Source: Pseudomonas veronii
GTDB taxonomy: Bacteria; Pseudomonadota; Gammaproteobacteria; Pseudomonadales; Pseudomonadaceae
Length of the DNA stretch: 47,845 nt
Direction: 5' to 3'
Assembly: GCF_001439695.1 (NCBI RefSeq)
Contig: NZ_JYLL01000042.1
Coordinates: 1 to 47,845, forward strand
Of this stretch, positions 24,572 through 35,162 are shown in pieces. A program made the position numbers and the translations under genes. Under the pieces are notes generated by a model. It had not been told where the DNA came from. It did no database searches and worked only from the letters and a program-made list of their open reading frames with translations. Position 1 is the first letter of the stretch. Every line of letters starts with the position of its first letter.

Positions 24572-24736
24572 GGGGCACTCGTCGTCAGAGGGAACCGAGG
24601 GATGAACTATATATCAGCGCCAGCCAAGCCGATGTGGCGCTGGTCACATTGACCGACGGAGGGCAGTTTGGTTCTTCGCGTCACGCGATCCAAGCCAAAT
24701 CCCACAAACACAAAAGATCAAAATCACAAAAAATCA

Positions 24737-24791
24737 AAATGTGGAATGAGGGCTAAATGTGGAATGAGGCCAAATGTGGAATGAGGCCAAA
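24737..24791. repeat. Micro-repeat array upstream of yfhM, inverted copy
   Basis: Three units of AATGAGG(G)CTAAATGTGG type. Bases 24737-24762 are the exact reverse complement of 19585-19610 (26 of 26). The gap 24572-24989 contains no gene, only this array, a REPIN and a second short array. Confidence 0.9.
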
Positions 24792-24880
24792 TGTGGGAGG
24801 GGGCTTGCCCCCGATGGCGGTGAGTCAGTCAGCTTATTTGTAGCTGATCCACTGCAATCGGGGGCAAGCCCCCTCCCACA
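24792..24880. repeat. REPIN, GGGGGCTTGCCCCC type, 89 bp
   Basis: TGTGGGAGGGGGCTTGCCCC at the left and its complement at the right, loop containing GTCAGTCAGC and AGCTGATCC. Confidence 0.9.
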
Positions 24881-24938
24881 TTTGGCCCTCCTCACATTTG
24901 CCCCCCTCCCACATTTAACCCCCCATTCCACATTGGTT
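24881..24938. repeat. Short forward micro-repeat array before the MATE gene
   Basis: Degenerate CACATTTG(C)CCCCTCC / CCACATTTAACCCCCCATT units continue the REPIN edge in the same orientation as the array at 19585-19666. Confidence 0.7.
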
Positions 24939-24989
24939 CTGCGGCGTGCTGGGGGGACAGTTACAATGCCGCTCCCCCAAGGAGCCTGC

Positions 24990-26327
24990 ATGTCCACCTT
25001 ACTGACCGACTGGCGCCACCGCCCCACCCACCGCCGCGTCTGGGCCCTGGCCGCGCCAATGATCCTGTCGAACATCTCGGTACCGCTGGTTGCCTTGGTC
25101 GACAGCATGGTCATCGGCCACCTGCCCCACGCCCACCAACTGGGCGCCGTGGCGGTCGGGGCCAGCCTGTATACCTTCCTGGCCTGGGCCATGGGTTTTC
25201 TGCGCATGGGCTCCACCGGTTTCGCCGCCCAGGCCGCCGGGCGCAACGATGGCGCGGCGCTGCGGCAAATCCTGCTGCAAGGTCTGTTGCTGGCGCTGGG
25301 CCTGGCGATGTTGCTCGGTACAGTGGGCATCCCGCTGAGCCACCTGGCCCTGGAATGGATGCAGCCCTCCCCCGAACTCAATCAACTGACCCGCGAGTTC
25401 TTCCACACCCGCCTGTTCGGCCTGCCCGCCGCGTTGGCCAGCTATGCCTTGGTCGGCTGGTTCCTCGGCACGCAAAACGCCCGCGCGCCGCTGGCGATCC
25501 TGCTGACCACCAACCTGGTCAACATCGCCCTCAACCTGTGGTTCGTCCTCGGCCTGGATTGGGGCGTCGTCGGCTCCGCACGCGCCTCGGTGATCGCCGA
25601 ATGGACCGGCGCCCTGCTCGGCCTGGCCCTGACGCAAAAAGCCCTGCGCGCCTACCCCGGGCATATCGCCTGGGCCGCCTTGCAACGCTGGCACAGCTGG
25701 CGCCCGCTGCTGGCGGTGAACCGCGACATCTTTATCCGCAGCCTGGCGTTGCAGTCGGTGTTTTTCATGATCACGGTGCAAGGCGCACGCCTGGGCGACG
25801 CCACCGTGGCCGCCAACGCGTTGTTGCTCAACGGCCTGCTGCTGACGGCCCACGCCCTGGACGGCCTGGCCCATGCGGTCGAAGCCCTGTGCGGCCATGC
25901 CATTGGCGCGCACGACCGTCAGGCGTTGCGCCGCTCATTAGTGGTCGCCTGCGGTTGGTCGCTGATCGCCAGCGTCGGTTTCGCCCTGCTCTTCACCTTC
26001 GCCGGCCACCTGTTCATCGCCATGCAGACCGACATTCCCAGCGTGCGCGAAACCGCCGACATCTACCTGCCATACCTGGCGGTGCTGCCGTTGATTGCGG
26101 TGTGGAGTTATCTGCTGGACGGGCTGTTCATCGGCGCCACGCGCGCGCGGGAGATGCGTAACGGCATGCTGCTGACGGTGCTGATCCTGCTGCCATTCGC
26201 CTGGCTGTTGCAGGGCTACGGCAACCACGGCCTGTGGATCAGCTTCCTGCTGTTCATGGCCCTGCGCAGTCTTACGCTTTGGACGATTGCCTGGCGTTTG
26301 AACCGACAGAATCAGTGGCTGGGATAA
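24990..26327 (+). CDS. MATE family efflux transporter (DinF-like)
   Basis: 445 residues from the ATG at 24990, which follows AAGGAG. About 12 membrane helices in two six-helix halves; the first half opens VWALAAPMILSNISVPLVALVDSMVIGHL, the DinF-branch signature, with GFLRMGSTGFAAQAAG in the TM2-3 region. It exports cationic or toxic organic compounds using a proton or sodium gradient; DinF members are tied to oxidative and bile-salt stress. Substrate unknown. Convergent with speA across a hexanucleotide tract and a REPIN. Confidence 0.88.
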   Translation: MSTLLTDWRHRPTHRRVWALAAPMILSNISVPLVALVDSMVIGHLPHAHQLGAVAVGASLYTFLAWAMGFLRMGSTGFAAQAAGRNDGAALRQILLQGLLLALGLAMLLGTVGIPLSHLALEWMQPSPELNQLTREFFHTRLFGLPAALASYALVGWFLGTQNARAPLAILLTTNLVNIALNLWFVLGLDWGVVGSARASVIAEWTGALLGLALTQKALRAYPGHIAWAALQRWHSWRPLLAVNRDIFIRSLALQSVFFMITVQGARLGDATVAANALLLNGLLLTAHALDGLAHAVEALCGHAIGAHDRQALRRSLVVACGWSLIASVGFALLFTFAGHLFIAMQTDIPSVRETADIYLPYLAVLPLIAVWSYLLDGLFIGATRAREMRNGMLLTVLILLPFAWLLQGYGNHGLWISFLLFMALRSLTLWTIAWRLNRQNQWLG

Positions 26328-26334
26328 GCGCCCC

Positions 26335-26400
26335 TCACTGTCACTGTCACTGTCACCGTCACCGTCACCGTCACTGTCACTGTCATTGTCATTGTCATTG
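26335..26400. repeat. Hexanucleotide tandem repeat, 11 units
   Basis: Eleven consecutive TCAYYG units in blocks: three TCACTG, three TCACCG, two TCACTG, three TCATTG. The last unit abuts a REPIN. It starts 7 bases after the MATE stop. Confidence 0.93.
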
Positions 26401-26498
26401 TAGGAGCGAGCTTGCTCGCGAAAAACGTTCAGACAACACGGGCATCCAGACAGCCCATGTCATCGTTGACGATCTTCGCGAGCAAGCTCGCTCCTACA
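26399..26498. repeat. REPIN, GAGCGAGC type, 100 bp
   Basis: TGTAGGAGCGAGCTTGCTCG and its complement enclose a loop. It occupies the convergent gap between the MATE gene and speA and ends 11 bp after the speA stop. Confidence 0.9.
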
Positions 26499-26509
26499 AG
26501 GATGGGTGC

Positions 26510-28423
<1,914 letters not shown>

Positions 28424-28567
28424 TGAAGTCCCCTATAAATGAAGTCGAAGGCGCCGCCCCTCGTTGGAGGCTGGCGCAGTCTAAAGAATGAAAATGACGA
28501 TTTGCCTGTGAGTAAGGTCAGACCCCACTCGCAGGACAGAGTTTAGACACTGGTTGGAAAGAGGCTG

Positions 28568-28939
28568 TCAGCCGCCGGACTTCTTGGCCTTGTACCCGAG
28601 CTTGATCAGCTCGGCCAACAGCAACTCGACGTGATCGCCCTGGATCTCGATGACCCCGTCTTTCAACGCGCCACCGGTGCCACAGCGCTTTTTCAGCGTG
28701 GTGGCGAGTTCCTTCAGCGCGTCTTCGGCCAGCGGTACGCCGGTGATGGTGGTCACCGTCTTGCCGCCACGGCCTTTGCTCTCGCGTCGCACGCGGGCAA
28801 TGCCGTCGCCTTCGGGGATCAGGGTTTGTTTGCAGGTACAGGCGTCCACGGGCTGACGACAGTCCGGGCAGTGTCGACCTGCGTCGGTGGAAAATACCAG
28901 GCCACCGAGGGCGGCGAAGGATGCGGCTTTTTTGGCCAC
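28568..28939 (-). CDS. yciH: YciH, SUI1/eIF1-like translation factor
   Basis: 123 residues with a GTG start at 28939, chosen because AGAGGA lies 6 bases upstream and the protein then opens VAKKAASFAALGGLVFSTD as in other pseudomonads. An N-terminal Cys cluster (CPDCRQPVDACTC, residues 24-36) could bind zinc. The SUI1 domain follows: GGKTVTTITGVPL, LKKRCGTGGALKDGVIEIQGDH. Bacterial eIF1-like proteins bind the 30S P site and affect start fidelity under stress. The frame is open further upstream but that part lacks a ribosome site. Confidence 0.88.
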   Translation of the reverse strand: MAKKAASFAALGGLVFSTDAGRHCPDCRQPVDACTCKQTLIPEGDGIARVRRESKGRGGKTVTTITGVPLAEDALKELATTLKKRCGTGGALKDGVIEIQGDHVELLLAELIKLGYKAKKSGG

Positions 28940-29261
28940 CGGCAATCCTCTTGTGAGGACAAAGACTGATCGGCAAACGCTCAGGCGGTTGCCGACCGCG
29001 AAGCCCCACTCAGGCAGGGGCAGCGCTACCGAACCCCCCATGTCATTGCCCCCGATTCCTGTAGGAGCGAGCTCGCTCGCGAAGATCGCCAACGATGACG
29101 CGGGCATTCAGGATACCCACAGCGCGCTTGAGGTTTTCGCGAGCGAGCTCGCTCCTACAGGAATCAGGGGGTGGAACAAGGGTGGTTCGGGTGAAAAGTC
29201 GCGCAGTGTAACCACAAAAAGCTCACTTGCTAAGAGCCAAATCGCGCCAATTTATACAACT
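28940..29261. other. Intergenic region between yciH and the Nudix gene
   Basis: No gene is seen. It contains the REPIN at 29055-29164 and, to its right, AT-richer sequence with no terminator or promoter that I can define. Confidence 0.7.
29055..29164. repeat. REPIN, GAGCGAGC type, with extended arms
   Basis: The core is 29060-29159 (100 bp, arms TGTAGGAGCGAGCTCGCTCG). Flanking GATTCC / GGAATC extends the palindrome to 29055-29164. The REP head here is GAGCGAGCTCGCTCG, a perfect palindrome variant. Confidence 0.9.
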
Positions 29262-29798
29262 TTAGCGACGTGAGGCCAGATAGCGCCGCAAGCCCTCTTG
29301 CGCGTCCGGGCAGTAGGGCTTTTGTTGCGCTTCCTGCAGGACAATTTCAAGGGGTAAAAAGCGCGCTTCCATGACTTCTTCAGGCTGCAGGCACAGCGCA
29401 CCGTCCCACACGGCGGAGTAGGATCTGCACCAAAGTCGGCTGTCGCCGTCCTCGAAGTAGAAATGGTCATGCTCGACCAACTCCACCCCGCCCACGCCGA
29501 GCTCTTCTTCAAGCTCGCGGGCGGCCGACTCGGCATAACTCTCGCCGTCCGCCACCATCCCGCCTGCCGCCGTGTCCCAGAAACCGGGGTACAGGGCTTT
29601 GCTCAGGGTGCGTCGGTGTACGCACAGTTCACCTGCCGAGTTGAACAGGAAGATAAAGGTGCAACGGCCGATCAGGCCGCGCTGGCGCAGGTCGGAGCGC
29701 ACCAGGGCGCCGAGCGGGTTGTCGTGCTCGTCGACCCAGCAGATCAGTTCCGCATCGGAGGCTGCGCGGTGCGCGGCCTCCTTTTGAGTCACGTCCAT
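29262..29798 (-). CDS. Nudix hydrolase
   Basis: About 178 residues. The complete Nudix box lies at about 73-95: GGMVADGES, then RELEEELGV (Gx5Ex7REUxEExGU). The upstream segment LICWVDEHDNPLGALVRSDLRQRGL and FIFLFNSAGELCVHRRT resemble the YfcD/isopentenyl-isomerase-like branch. It hydrolyses a nucleoside diphosphate linked to some group; the substrate is unknown. Possible starts are GTG 29804, ATG 29801 or ATG 29798; the last has the best spacing from AAGGG. The start overlaps the DUF2333 stop (TGATG), so translation is coupled. Confidence 0.88.
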   Translation of the reverse strand: MDVTQKEAAHRAASDAELICWVDEHDNPLGALVRSDLRQRGLIGRCTFIFLFNSAGELCVHRRTLSKALYPGFWDTAAGGMVADGESYAESAARELEEELGVGGVELVEHDHFYFEDGDSRLWCRSYSAVWDGALCLQPEEVMEARFLPLEIVLQEAQQKPYCPDAQEGLRRYLASRR

Positions 29799-29800
29799 CA

Positions 29801-30868
29801 TCACCCTTGGTTAAGCAACTGACGCAAGTCGATCACCGCCGCGTTGGCCCGGGAAATGTAGTTGGCCATCACCAGCGAGTGGTTGGCCAATATGCCAAAG
29901 CCGCTGCCGTTGAGGATCATCGGGCTCCAGACCGGCTCTTGCGAAGCCTCCAGTTCACGAATGATCTGGCGCACGCTGACCGTCGCATTCTTCTTGGCCA
30001 GCACGTCGGCAAAGTCGACTTCGATGGCGCGCAACAGATGGGACAAGGCCCAGGCCTGGCCGCGGGCTTCGTAGAACACGTTGTCGATCTGCATCCATGG
30101 GGTTTCCACCACTTCTTCATCGAGCTGCGGCACTTCACCCGGCGCCAGCGCTTCGGTTTTCAGTGAGGTGTTCAGCTTGACCCGGCCGACACTGGCCGAC
30201 AGACGTTGCGACAACGAACCCAGGCGTGTGGCGACATCGCCCAGCCAGTTGTTGAGGTTGTCGGCGCGCGCGTAGAACAGGGCGCCGCGCTGGTTCGGGT
30301 CGGACAGGCGCACTTCATAGCGATTCAGGGAGTTGATGCCTTCCTGGTACTCCGACTCGCTGGAAGGCAGCACCCAGCTCTTGTTGTCGAAGTTGAAACG
30401 CGGCTCGGCCTTGGCCAGGTCGGCGTCTTCCGCCGACTGCGACTGAGAACGGGCGAAATCCTTACGCAAGGCGCGGGTCAGGTCACGCACCTGCACCAGT
30501 ACGCCGTATTCCCAGCTTGGCATGTTGTCCATCCACAGGCCCGGCGGGAAACGGTCGTTGGAAATATAGCCCCCGGGCTTGTTGAGCAAGGTGCCGGCCA
30601 CGGTCTTGAGGGTTTCCACAGTGGTGTAACCCAACACCATCTGCTTGCCTTCCTTTTCAGCGGCAAGCTGGGCGTTCTGCTGGACCGGGAACAGCGCCGG
30701 CTCTTCGCTCCAGTACCAACCCAAAGCACCGGTGACCAACAGATACAAGCCGAGTACGCTAAGCACCGCTCGGCTCATCAGCACGCTACGCAAATAGCTG
30801 CGGTTGGCCGACTTGGGTTCAGGGGCGGGGCCTTTGGCACTGCCTGCACGGTTTTTCCAGTCCAGCAT
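29801..30868 (-). CDS. DUF2333 family inner-membrane protein
   Basis: 355 residues, one membrane helix at about 33-52 (AVLSVLGLYLLVTGALGWYW), so a short cytoplasmic N-terminus and a large periplasmic domain. The periplasmic part begins EEPALFPVQQNAQ and is mostly helical. The family is common in gamma-proteobacteria and has no established role. Coupled to the Nudix gene, which it precedes. AAGGATATCGCC lies before the ATG. Confidence 0.83.
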   Translation of the reverse strand: MLDWKNRAGSAKGPAPEPKSANRSYLRSVLMSRAVLSVLGLYLLVTGALGWYWSEEPALFPVQQNAQLAAEKEGKQMVLGYTTVETLKTVAGTLLNKPGGYISNDRFPPGLWMDNMPSWEYGVLVQVRDLTRALRKDFARSQSQSAEDADLAKAEPRFNFDNKSWVLPSSESEYQEGINSLNRYEVRLSDPNQRGALFYARADNLNNWLGDVATRLGSLSQRLSASVGRVKLNTSLKTEALAPGEVPQLDEEVVETPWMQIDNVFYEARGQAWALSHLLRAIEVDFADVLAKKNATVSVRQIIRELEASQEPVWSPMILNGSGFGILANHSLVMANYISRANAAVIDLRQLLNQG

Positions 30869-31180
30869 GGCGATATCCTTTCAATCACTTGAGTTCATGC
30901 ACTTCAATCGACGGCGTGCGTTCAAACACTCCGACAGCAACCCTACCCCATCGTGCCCGTCAATGCGGGGCTTTTCGCCCTACAACTATGATCCAACGGA
31001 CGCCCAGGGGGCATTCGACTATAAAGGATGCGCGCGTTTTCCGCTGCACGACCAATTAGTCACTAAATGAATGCCAGGGACTCGCAGTTAATTGACGTAT
31101 GACACTCATGTAACCGAAAAGAGGTGCTAGCATAGAGCCACCAGTCGACCTCAGCACGCACCTTCACTAGTAGTCAGGAT
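30869..31180. other. Divergent intergenic region, DUF2333 / diguanylate cyclase
   Basis: 312 bp between two divergent starts. No gene or REP element is visible. TTGACG at 31097-31102 is a possible -35 but no well-spaced -10 follows. No confident regulatory site. Confidence 0.5.
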
Positions 31181-32851
31181 ATGACCGAGCCAGAAGACCC
31201 CAGCCGTGAGCGTCTCAAGCAGCACTTTGCCCAGCGGGTAATTCATCAGGCACGTCAAATTCTTGAGATCTGGCAGCGCCTGCAACGCAGCGAATGGTCC
31301 GACGCCGACTTCTCCGAACTCAGCGAAGCCAACCTGCGCCTGCTGCGCTTCGCCGAACGCTTCGAACAGCCCGAACACGGCCAACTGGCGCAGCACATCG
31401 GCGAGTCGCTCAAAGCGGTGGACGCCAATCGCGGCCGCCTGAGCAGTCAACTGATCACCGAAATCAACCGCTTGATGCAACGCCTGTCCCGCACCGGCCT
31501 GCGCCAGGGCGATCAGCTTGAGCAAACCTTCCTGCCGCCGATGCGCAAGCCGATCTACGTGATGCTGGCCGATCATGATCGCGCCGAGCGTCTGGCCAAG
31601 CAGCTGGAATTCTTTGGCCTGAGCGCCCAGTCCCTGGACAACGTGGCGGCGTATCGCGTGGCGATGGCCGAGCGCCTGCCGTCGGCGATTGTGATGGACG
31701 TGGATTTCTGCGGCCCGGGCCTCGGCCTCCAACTGGCCGCCGAGGCCCAGCAAGGCCTGGAGCAAAAGCTGCCGTTGCTGTTTTTCAGCCTGCATGAAAC
31801 CGACACCCCGACCCGCCTCGCCGCCGTGCGCGCCGGCGGCGAGGAGTTCCTGACCGGCACGTTGGAAGCCTCGAGCCTGCTGGAAAAGATCGAAGTGCTG
31901 ACCTGCGTCGCCCAATACGACCCCTATAAAGTGCTGATCATCGACGACTCACGGGCCCAGGCGCTGCACACCGAGCGCCTGCTCAACAGCGCCGGCATCA
32001 TCACCCGCACGCTGATCGAGCCGATCCAGGCCATGGCCGAGCTGGCGGATTTCCAGCCCGACCTGATCATCCTCGACATGTACATGCCCGCCTGCACCGG
32101 CACCGAACTGGCCAAGGTGATTCGTCATAACGACCGGTACGTCAGCGTGCCGATCATCTACCTGTCGGCCGAAGACGACCTGGATAAACAGCTGGACGCC
32201 ATGAGCGAAGGCGGCGACGACTTCCTCACCAAGCCGATCAAGCCGCGCCACCTGATCACCACCGTGCGCAACCGCGCGGCCCGTGCGCGCAACCTCAAGG
32301 CGCGGATGGTGCGCGACAGCCTGACCGGCCTGTACAACCACACCCATATCCTGCAATTGCTCGAAGACTGCACCTTCCGCGCTCGTCGCGAGAACAAGCC
32401 GTTGAGCTTTGCCATGCTCGACATCGACCACTTCAAGCGCGTCAACGACAGCCACGGCCACCCCATGGGCGACCGCGTGATCAAGAGCCTGGCGCTGTTC
32501 CTCAAACAGCGCTTGCGCAAGACCGACTACATCGGCCGCTACGGCGGTGAAGAGTTTGCGATTGTGATGCCCGATACCGACTTGGAATCGGCCTGCAAGG
32601 TGCTGGATGAAATCCGTGGGCGCTTTGCCGAAATTCACTACCCGGCCCAGCCGCATGACTTGTGGTGTACCTTCAGCGCCGGGCTGGTGGAGCTGTGCGA
32701 CGATTCCGACAGCCTGATGATGGCCGCCCAAGCCGACGAGGCGCTGTACCGCGCCAAGGATGCCGGACGCAATCGGGTTCAAGCCGCGCACACGTCAAGT
32801 CAAAGTGCCATCTTTTCACCGGAATCCAGCGATTCCGTCATAACTTTGTAA
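31181..32851 (+). CDS. Diguanylate cyclase with two receiver domains (Hpt-like-REC-REC-GGDEF)
   Basis: 556 residues. Residues 1-115 are helical and resemble a histidine phosphotransfer fold but lack an HxLKG site. A first receiver (about 125-245) has D173/D175 but lacks the conserved Lys-Pro. The second (about 247-365) is canonical: IIDDS, phospho-acceptor D299 in ILDMYMP, and LTKP. The GGDEF domain has GGEEF at 455-459 and an intact inhibitory RxxD site (RKTD, 446-449), so it should make c-di-GMP with product feedback. Cytoplasmic. It is next to an MCP-type gene 53 bp downstream. Confidence 0.9.
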   Translation: MTEPEDPSRERLKQHFAQRVIHQARQILEIWQRLQRSEWSDADFSELSEANLRLLRFAERFEQPEHGQLAQHIGESLKAVDANRGRLSSQLITEINRLMQRLSRTGLRQGDQLEQTFLPPMRKPIYVMLADHDRAERLAKQLEFFGLSAQSLDNVAAYRVAMAERLPSAIVMDVDFCGPGLGLQLAAEAQQGLEQKLPLLFFSLHETDTPTRLAAVRAGGEEFLTGTLEASSLLEKIEVLTCVAQYDPYKVLIIDDSRAQALHTERLLNSAGIITRTLIEPIQAMAELADFQPDLIILDMYMPACTGTELAKVIRHNDRYVSVPIIYLSAEDDLDKQLDAMSEGGDDFLTKPIKPRHLITTVRNRAARARNLKARMVRDSLTGLYNHTHILQLLEDCTFRARRENKPLSFAMLDIDHFKRVNDSHGHPMGDRVIKSLALFLKQRLRKTDYIGRYGGEEFAIVMPDTDLESACKVLDEIRGRFAEIHYPAQPHDLWCTFSAGLVELCDDSDSLMMAAQADEALYRAKDAGRNRVQAAHTSSQSAIFSPESSDSVITL

Positions 32852-32904
32852 TAGAAACGCAATAACTTCAGGCACTTAACTTTTGCTGTCGGTTGAAACC
32901 ACGC

Positions 32905-34866
32905 ATGCGCCTGAAGCTGCTGACCAATCTCAATACCCTCCTTCTGGTGGCCGTGTGCCTGGCACTCGGGGCGACGCTCTGGTGGTCGCAACGCGCGCTG
33001 GAACGGCCTTATTTGCTGATGGAACGCTACCTGGGGTTGTCGCAGACCTTCCAGAGCCAGGCCGCACGCAACATCGACGACTACCTGGCCAGCGGCGACG
33101 CCCTGCGCTTGAGCAGCGCCAGCCAGAGCCTGGAAAGCCTGCTGCAGCACCTGGACGAATTGCCCGCCGACCTCGCACAAAGCCTGCGCCCCAGCCTGAA
33201 GGAGCTGGACACCTTCAGCAAAACCGACCTGCTCGCCGCCGGCAAACTGGCCGGCGACCCGCAAGCGCTGCTGTTGCAGGCCGAGCGCGAACTGGGCGCG
33301 AACCTCGAGCAACTGAGCCAGTACGCCATCGGCGTCGATTCGCCCGCCGCAGCGCGCTACCTGCCGCCGCTGCTGGCGGCGTCCCAACACCTGGGCAAGC
33401 TGTCCCTGGCCCGCGACAAGCTGGTGAGCAGCGGGCGCGCCGAACTGGCGGATGATGTGGAGCGCGAAGTCAGCAATATCCGCGGCCAGGCCGACCTGCT
33501 GGAGCAATTGCCCTTACTTGGAGTCAAGGCCAACGCCGGTTCGAACACCGATGACTTTTCGGCGCTGATGGGCCTGGAAAACAGCGAAAAAACCGAAACA
33601 CAAGACACCGGCGTCGACCTCAAGCGCGAACTCAACAGCCTGCTGACCCGCTACCCGGCCGAACTCAAGCGTACCCGCGAGCAGATCCAGCGGCGCGCCG
33701 ACCTCGCCGCCGGCACCCACCTGAAAATCGCCGGTGTGCAACAGGCCATCGCCGGCCTGGAGCCCGTCGTGCGGGCGCAACACGCAAAGATCCAGGGCGA
33801 AGTGCGCCTGATGCAAGGGGTGATGATCGGCCTGATCCTGCTGATCGCCCTGCTGATCGATACCCTGCAACGGCGCCTGGCACGGGTGCTGACCAACCTG
33901 GCACCGGCCCTGTCGACCTGGGCCGAAGGCGACTTCAGCCAACCGATTGCCTTGGGCAAGACCAACCGCGAACTGCGCGACATCGAAGCCTCCCTCAACC
34001 GCTTGCGCGCCTACCTGGTGGACCTGGTGGGCACCATTCGCGGCAATGCCGAGGAAGTCGCCGGCAGCAGCCGTGCCCTGGCCGAGCTGAGCAGCGGCCT
34101 GCATGATGGCGCCGAACGGCAGGCCGGGGACACCGCGCAGATCCGCGATTCGTTGGGCGAATTGGAAGCGACCATTCAACAAGTCGCCGGGGACGCCAGC
34201 CAGGCCGCCGGCGCCAGCCGCAGCGCGGGCCAGGCGGTGAAGCACGGCCAGCGGGTGATCGGCCTGAGCCTGACCGGGCTGCACGCGCTGGTGGGCGAAG
34301 TGCAGCAAAACGCGCAGATGATCGAGAAACTCGCCGAAGAGTCCGCGACCATCGGCGGCGTGTTGACGGTGATTCGCTCGATCGCCGACCAGACCAACCT
34401 GCTGGCGCTCAATGCCGCCATTGAAGCCGCCCGCGCCGGAGACGCCGGGCGGGGGTTTGCCGTGGTCGCCGACGAAGTGCGCTCCCTGGCCCAGCGCACC
34501 GCTGGCGCCACCGCCGAAATCCAGGGCCTCATCGCCGGCCTGCAAACCGCCGCCCGCCAGTCGGTGGAAGGCATGCGCGCGCAGGTCGAACACGCCGAAG
34601 CCACCGCCCAGCAAGCACAAGCCGCCGACGGCGCGCTGGATGAAATCGTCGGGGCGATCCAGACCATTTCCGACACCTCCGTGCGTATCGCCGATGTGAC
34701 CGCGCAGCAGAGCGGTGCGGTGAGTGAGATTCGCGATAACAGCGAACGGATTCATCAGTTGGGTGAGGACAACCTGCTGCGCATCGGCCAGGGCCGCAGC
34801 CAGGGTGAGCACCTGCTGGTGCTGGGCGGCCAACTCAACACCGCCGTCCAAGCCTTCCGCGTCTGA
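32905..34866 (+). CDS. Methyl-accepting chemotaxis-type transducer
   Basis: 653 residues from the ATG at 32905. TM1 at about 7-27 (LLTNLNTLLLVAVCLALGATLWW), a long helical periplasmic region, TM2 at about 304-322 (GVMIGLILLIALLID), a HAMP-like segment, then the signalling domain with the highly conserved hairpin tip (IADQTNLLALNAAIEAARAG, then GRGFAVVADEVRSLAQRT). The ligand region is PilJ-like in its helical character. It probably signals through a CheA/CheW pathway. An upstream TTG at 32893 is a possible start but less likely. Confidence 0.9.
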   Translation: MRLKLLTNLNTLLLVAVCLALGATLWWSQRALERPYLLMERYLGLSQTFQSQAARNIDDYLASGDALRLSSASQSLESLLQHLDELPADLAQSLRPSLKELDTFSKTDLLAAGKLAGDPQALLLQAERELGANLEQLSQYAIGVDSPAAARYLPPLLAASQHLGKLSLARDKLVSSGRAELADDVEREVSNIRGQADLLEQLPLLGVKANAGSNTDDFSALMGLENSEKTETQDTGVDLKRELNSLLTRYPAELKRTREQIQRRADLAAGTHLKIAGVQQAIAGLEPVVRAQHAKIQGEVRLMQGVMIGLILLIALLIDTLQRRLARVLTNLAPALSTWAEGDFSQPIALGKTNRELRDIEASLNRLRAYLVDLVGTIRGNAEEVAGSSRALAELSSGLHDGAERQAGDTAQIRDSLGELEATIQQVAGDASQAAGASRSAGQAVKHGQRVIGLSLTGLHALVGEVQQNAQMIEKLAEESATIGGVLTVIRSIADQTNLLALNAAIEAARAGDAGRGFAVVADEVRSLAQRTAGATAEIQGLIAGLQTAARQSVEGMRAQVEHAEATAQQAQAADGALDEIVGAIQTISDTSVRIADVTAQQSGAVSEIRDNSERIHQLGEDNLLRIGQGRSQGEHLLVLGGQLNTAVQAFRV

Positions 34867-34893
34867 CCCGATCTAGCGCCATGCGAAGAACCA

Positions 34894-34983
34894 ATGTGGG
34901 AGGGGGCTTGCCCCCGATAGCGGTGGATCAGTTGCAGATATTGAGACTGGCACACCGCTATCGGGGGCAAGCCCCCTCCCACA
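34894..34983. repeat. REPIN, GGGGGCTTGCCCCC type, 90 bp
   Basis: TGTGGGAGGGGGCTTGCCCC to its inverted complement, 28 bp after the transducer stop, in the gap before aroQ. Confidence 0.9.
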
Positions 34984-35089
34984 TTTGATCGCCACAGGTT
35001 TCAAGACGGTATTACCAATGACCGGATCCTGGGCCGCAGTCACAAATTTCGCGCAATCCTCGCTAATCGTGCTGCCTACTGCATAGAAC

Positions 35090-35119
35090 TGGACAGTCAT
35101 AAACGCTTTGCGGCATAGT
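35090..35119 (+). promoter_or_regulatory. Sigma-70 promoter of aroQ-accB-accC
   Basis: TGGACA (35090-35095) and CATAGT (35114-35119) with an 18-bp spacer, about 43 bp before the aroQ start. Five and four of six positions match the consensus. Confidence 0.6.
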
Positions 35120-35162
35120 CGCCGGGTTCTGCCGTACCCACATCAATAACAAGGAACAGCCG

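Noticed and set aside
19802..24652. A 1616-codon open frame on the plus strand opposite yfhM
   Set aside because: It mirrors the codon pattern of the real minus-strand gene at high GC. Its translation is Gln/Arg/Leu/His-rich with no domain, while the opposite strand encodes a full alpha-2-macroglobulin with lipobox and thioester.
24572..24989. Search for an RNA gene or regulatory RNA upstream of yfhM and the MATE gene
   Set aside because: The structure there is fully explained by REPIN and micro-repeats; no tRNA, riboswitch or sRNA signature is seen. No rRNA or tRNA gene was recognised anywhere in the window.
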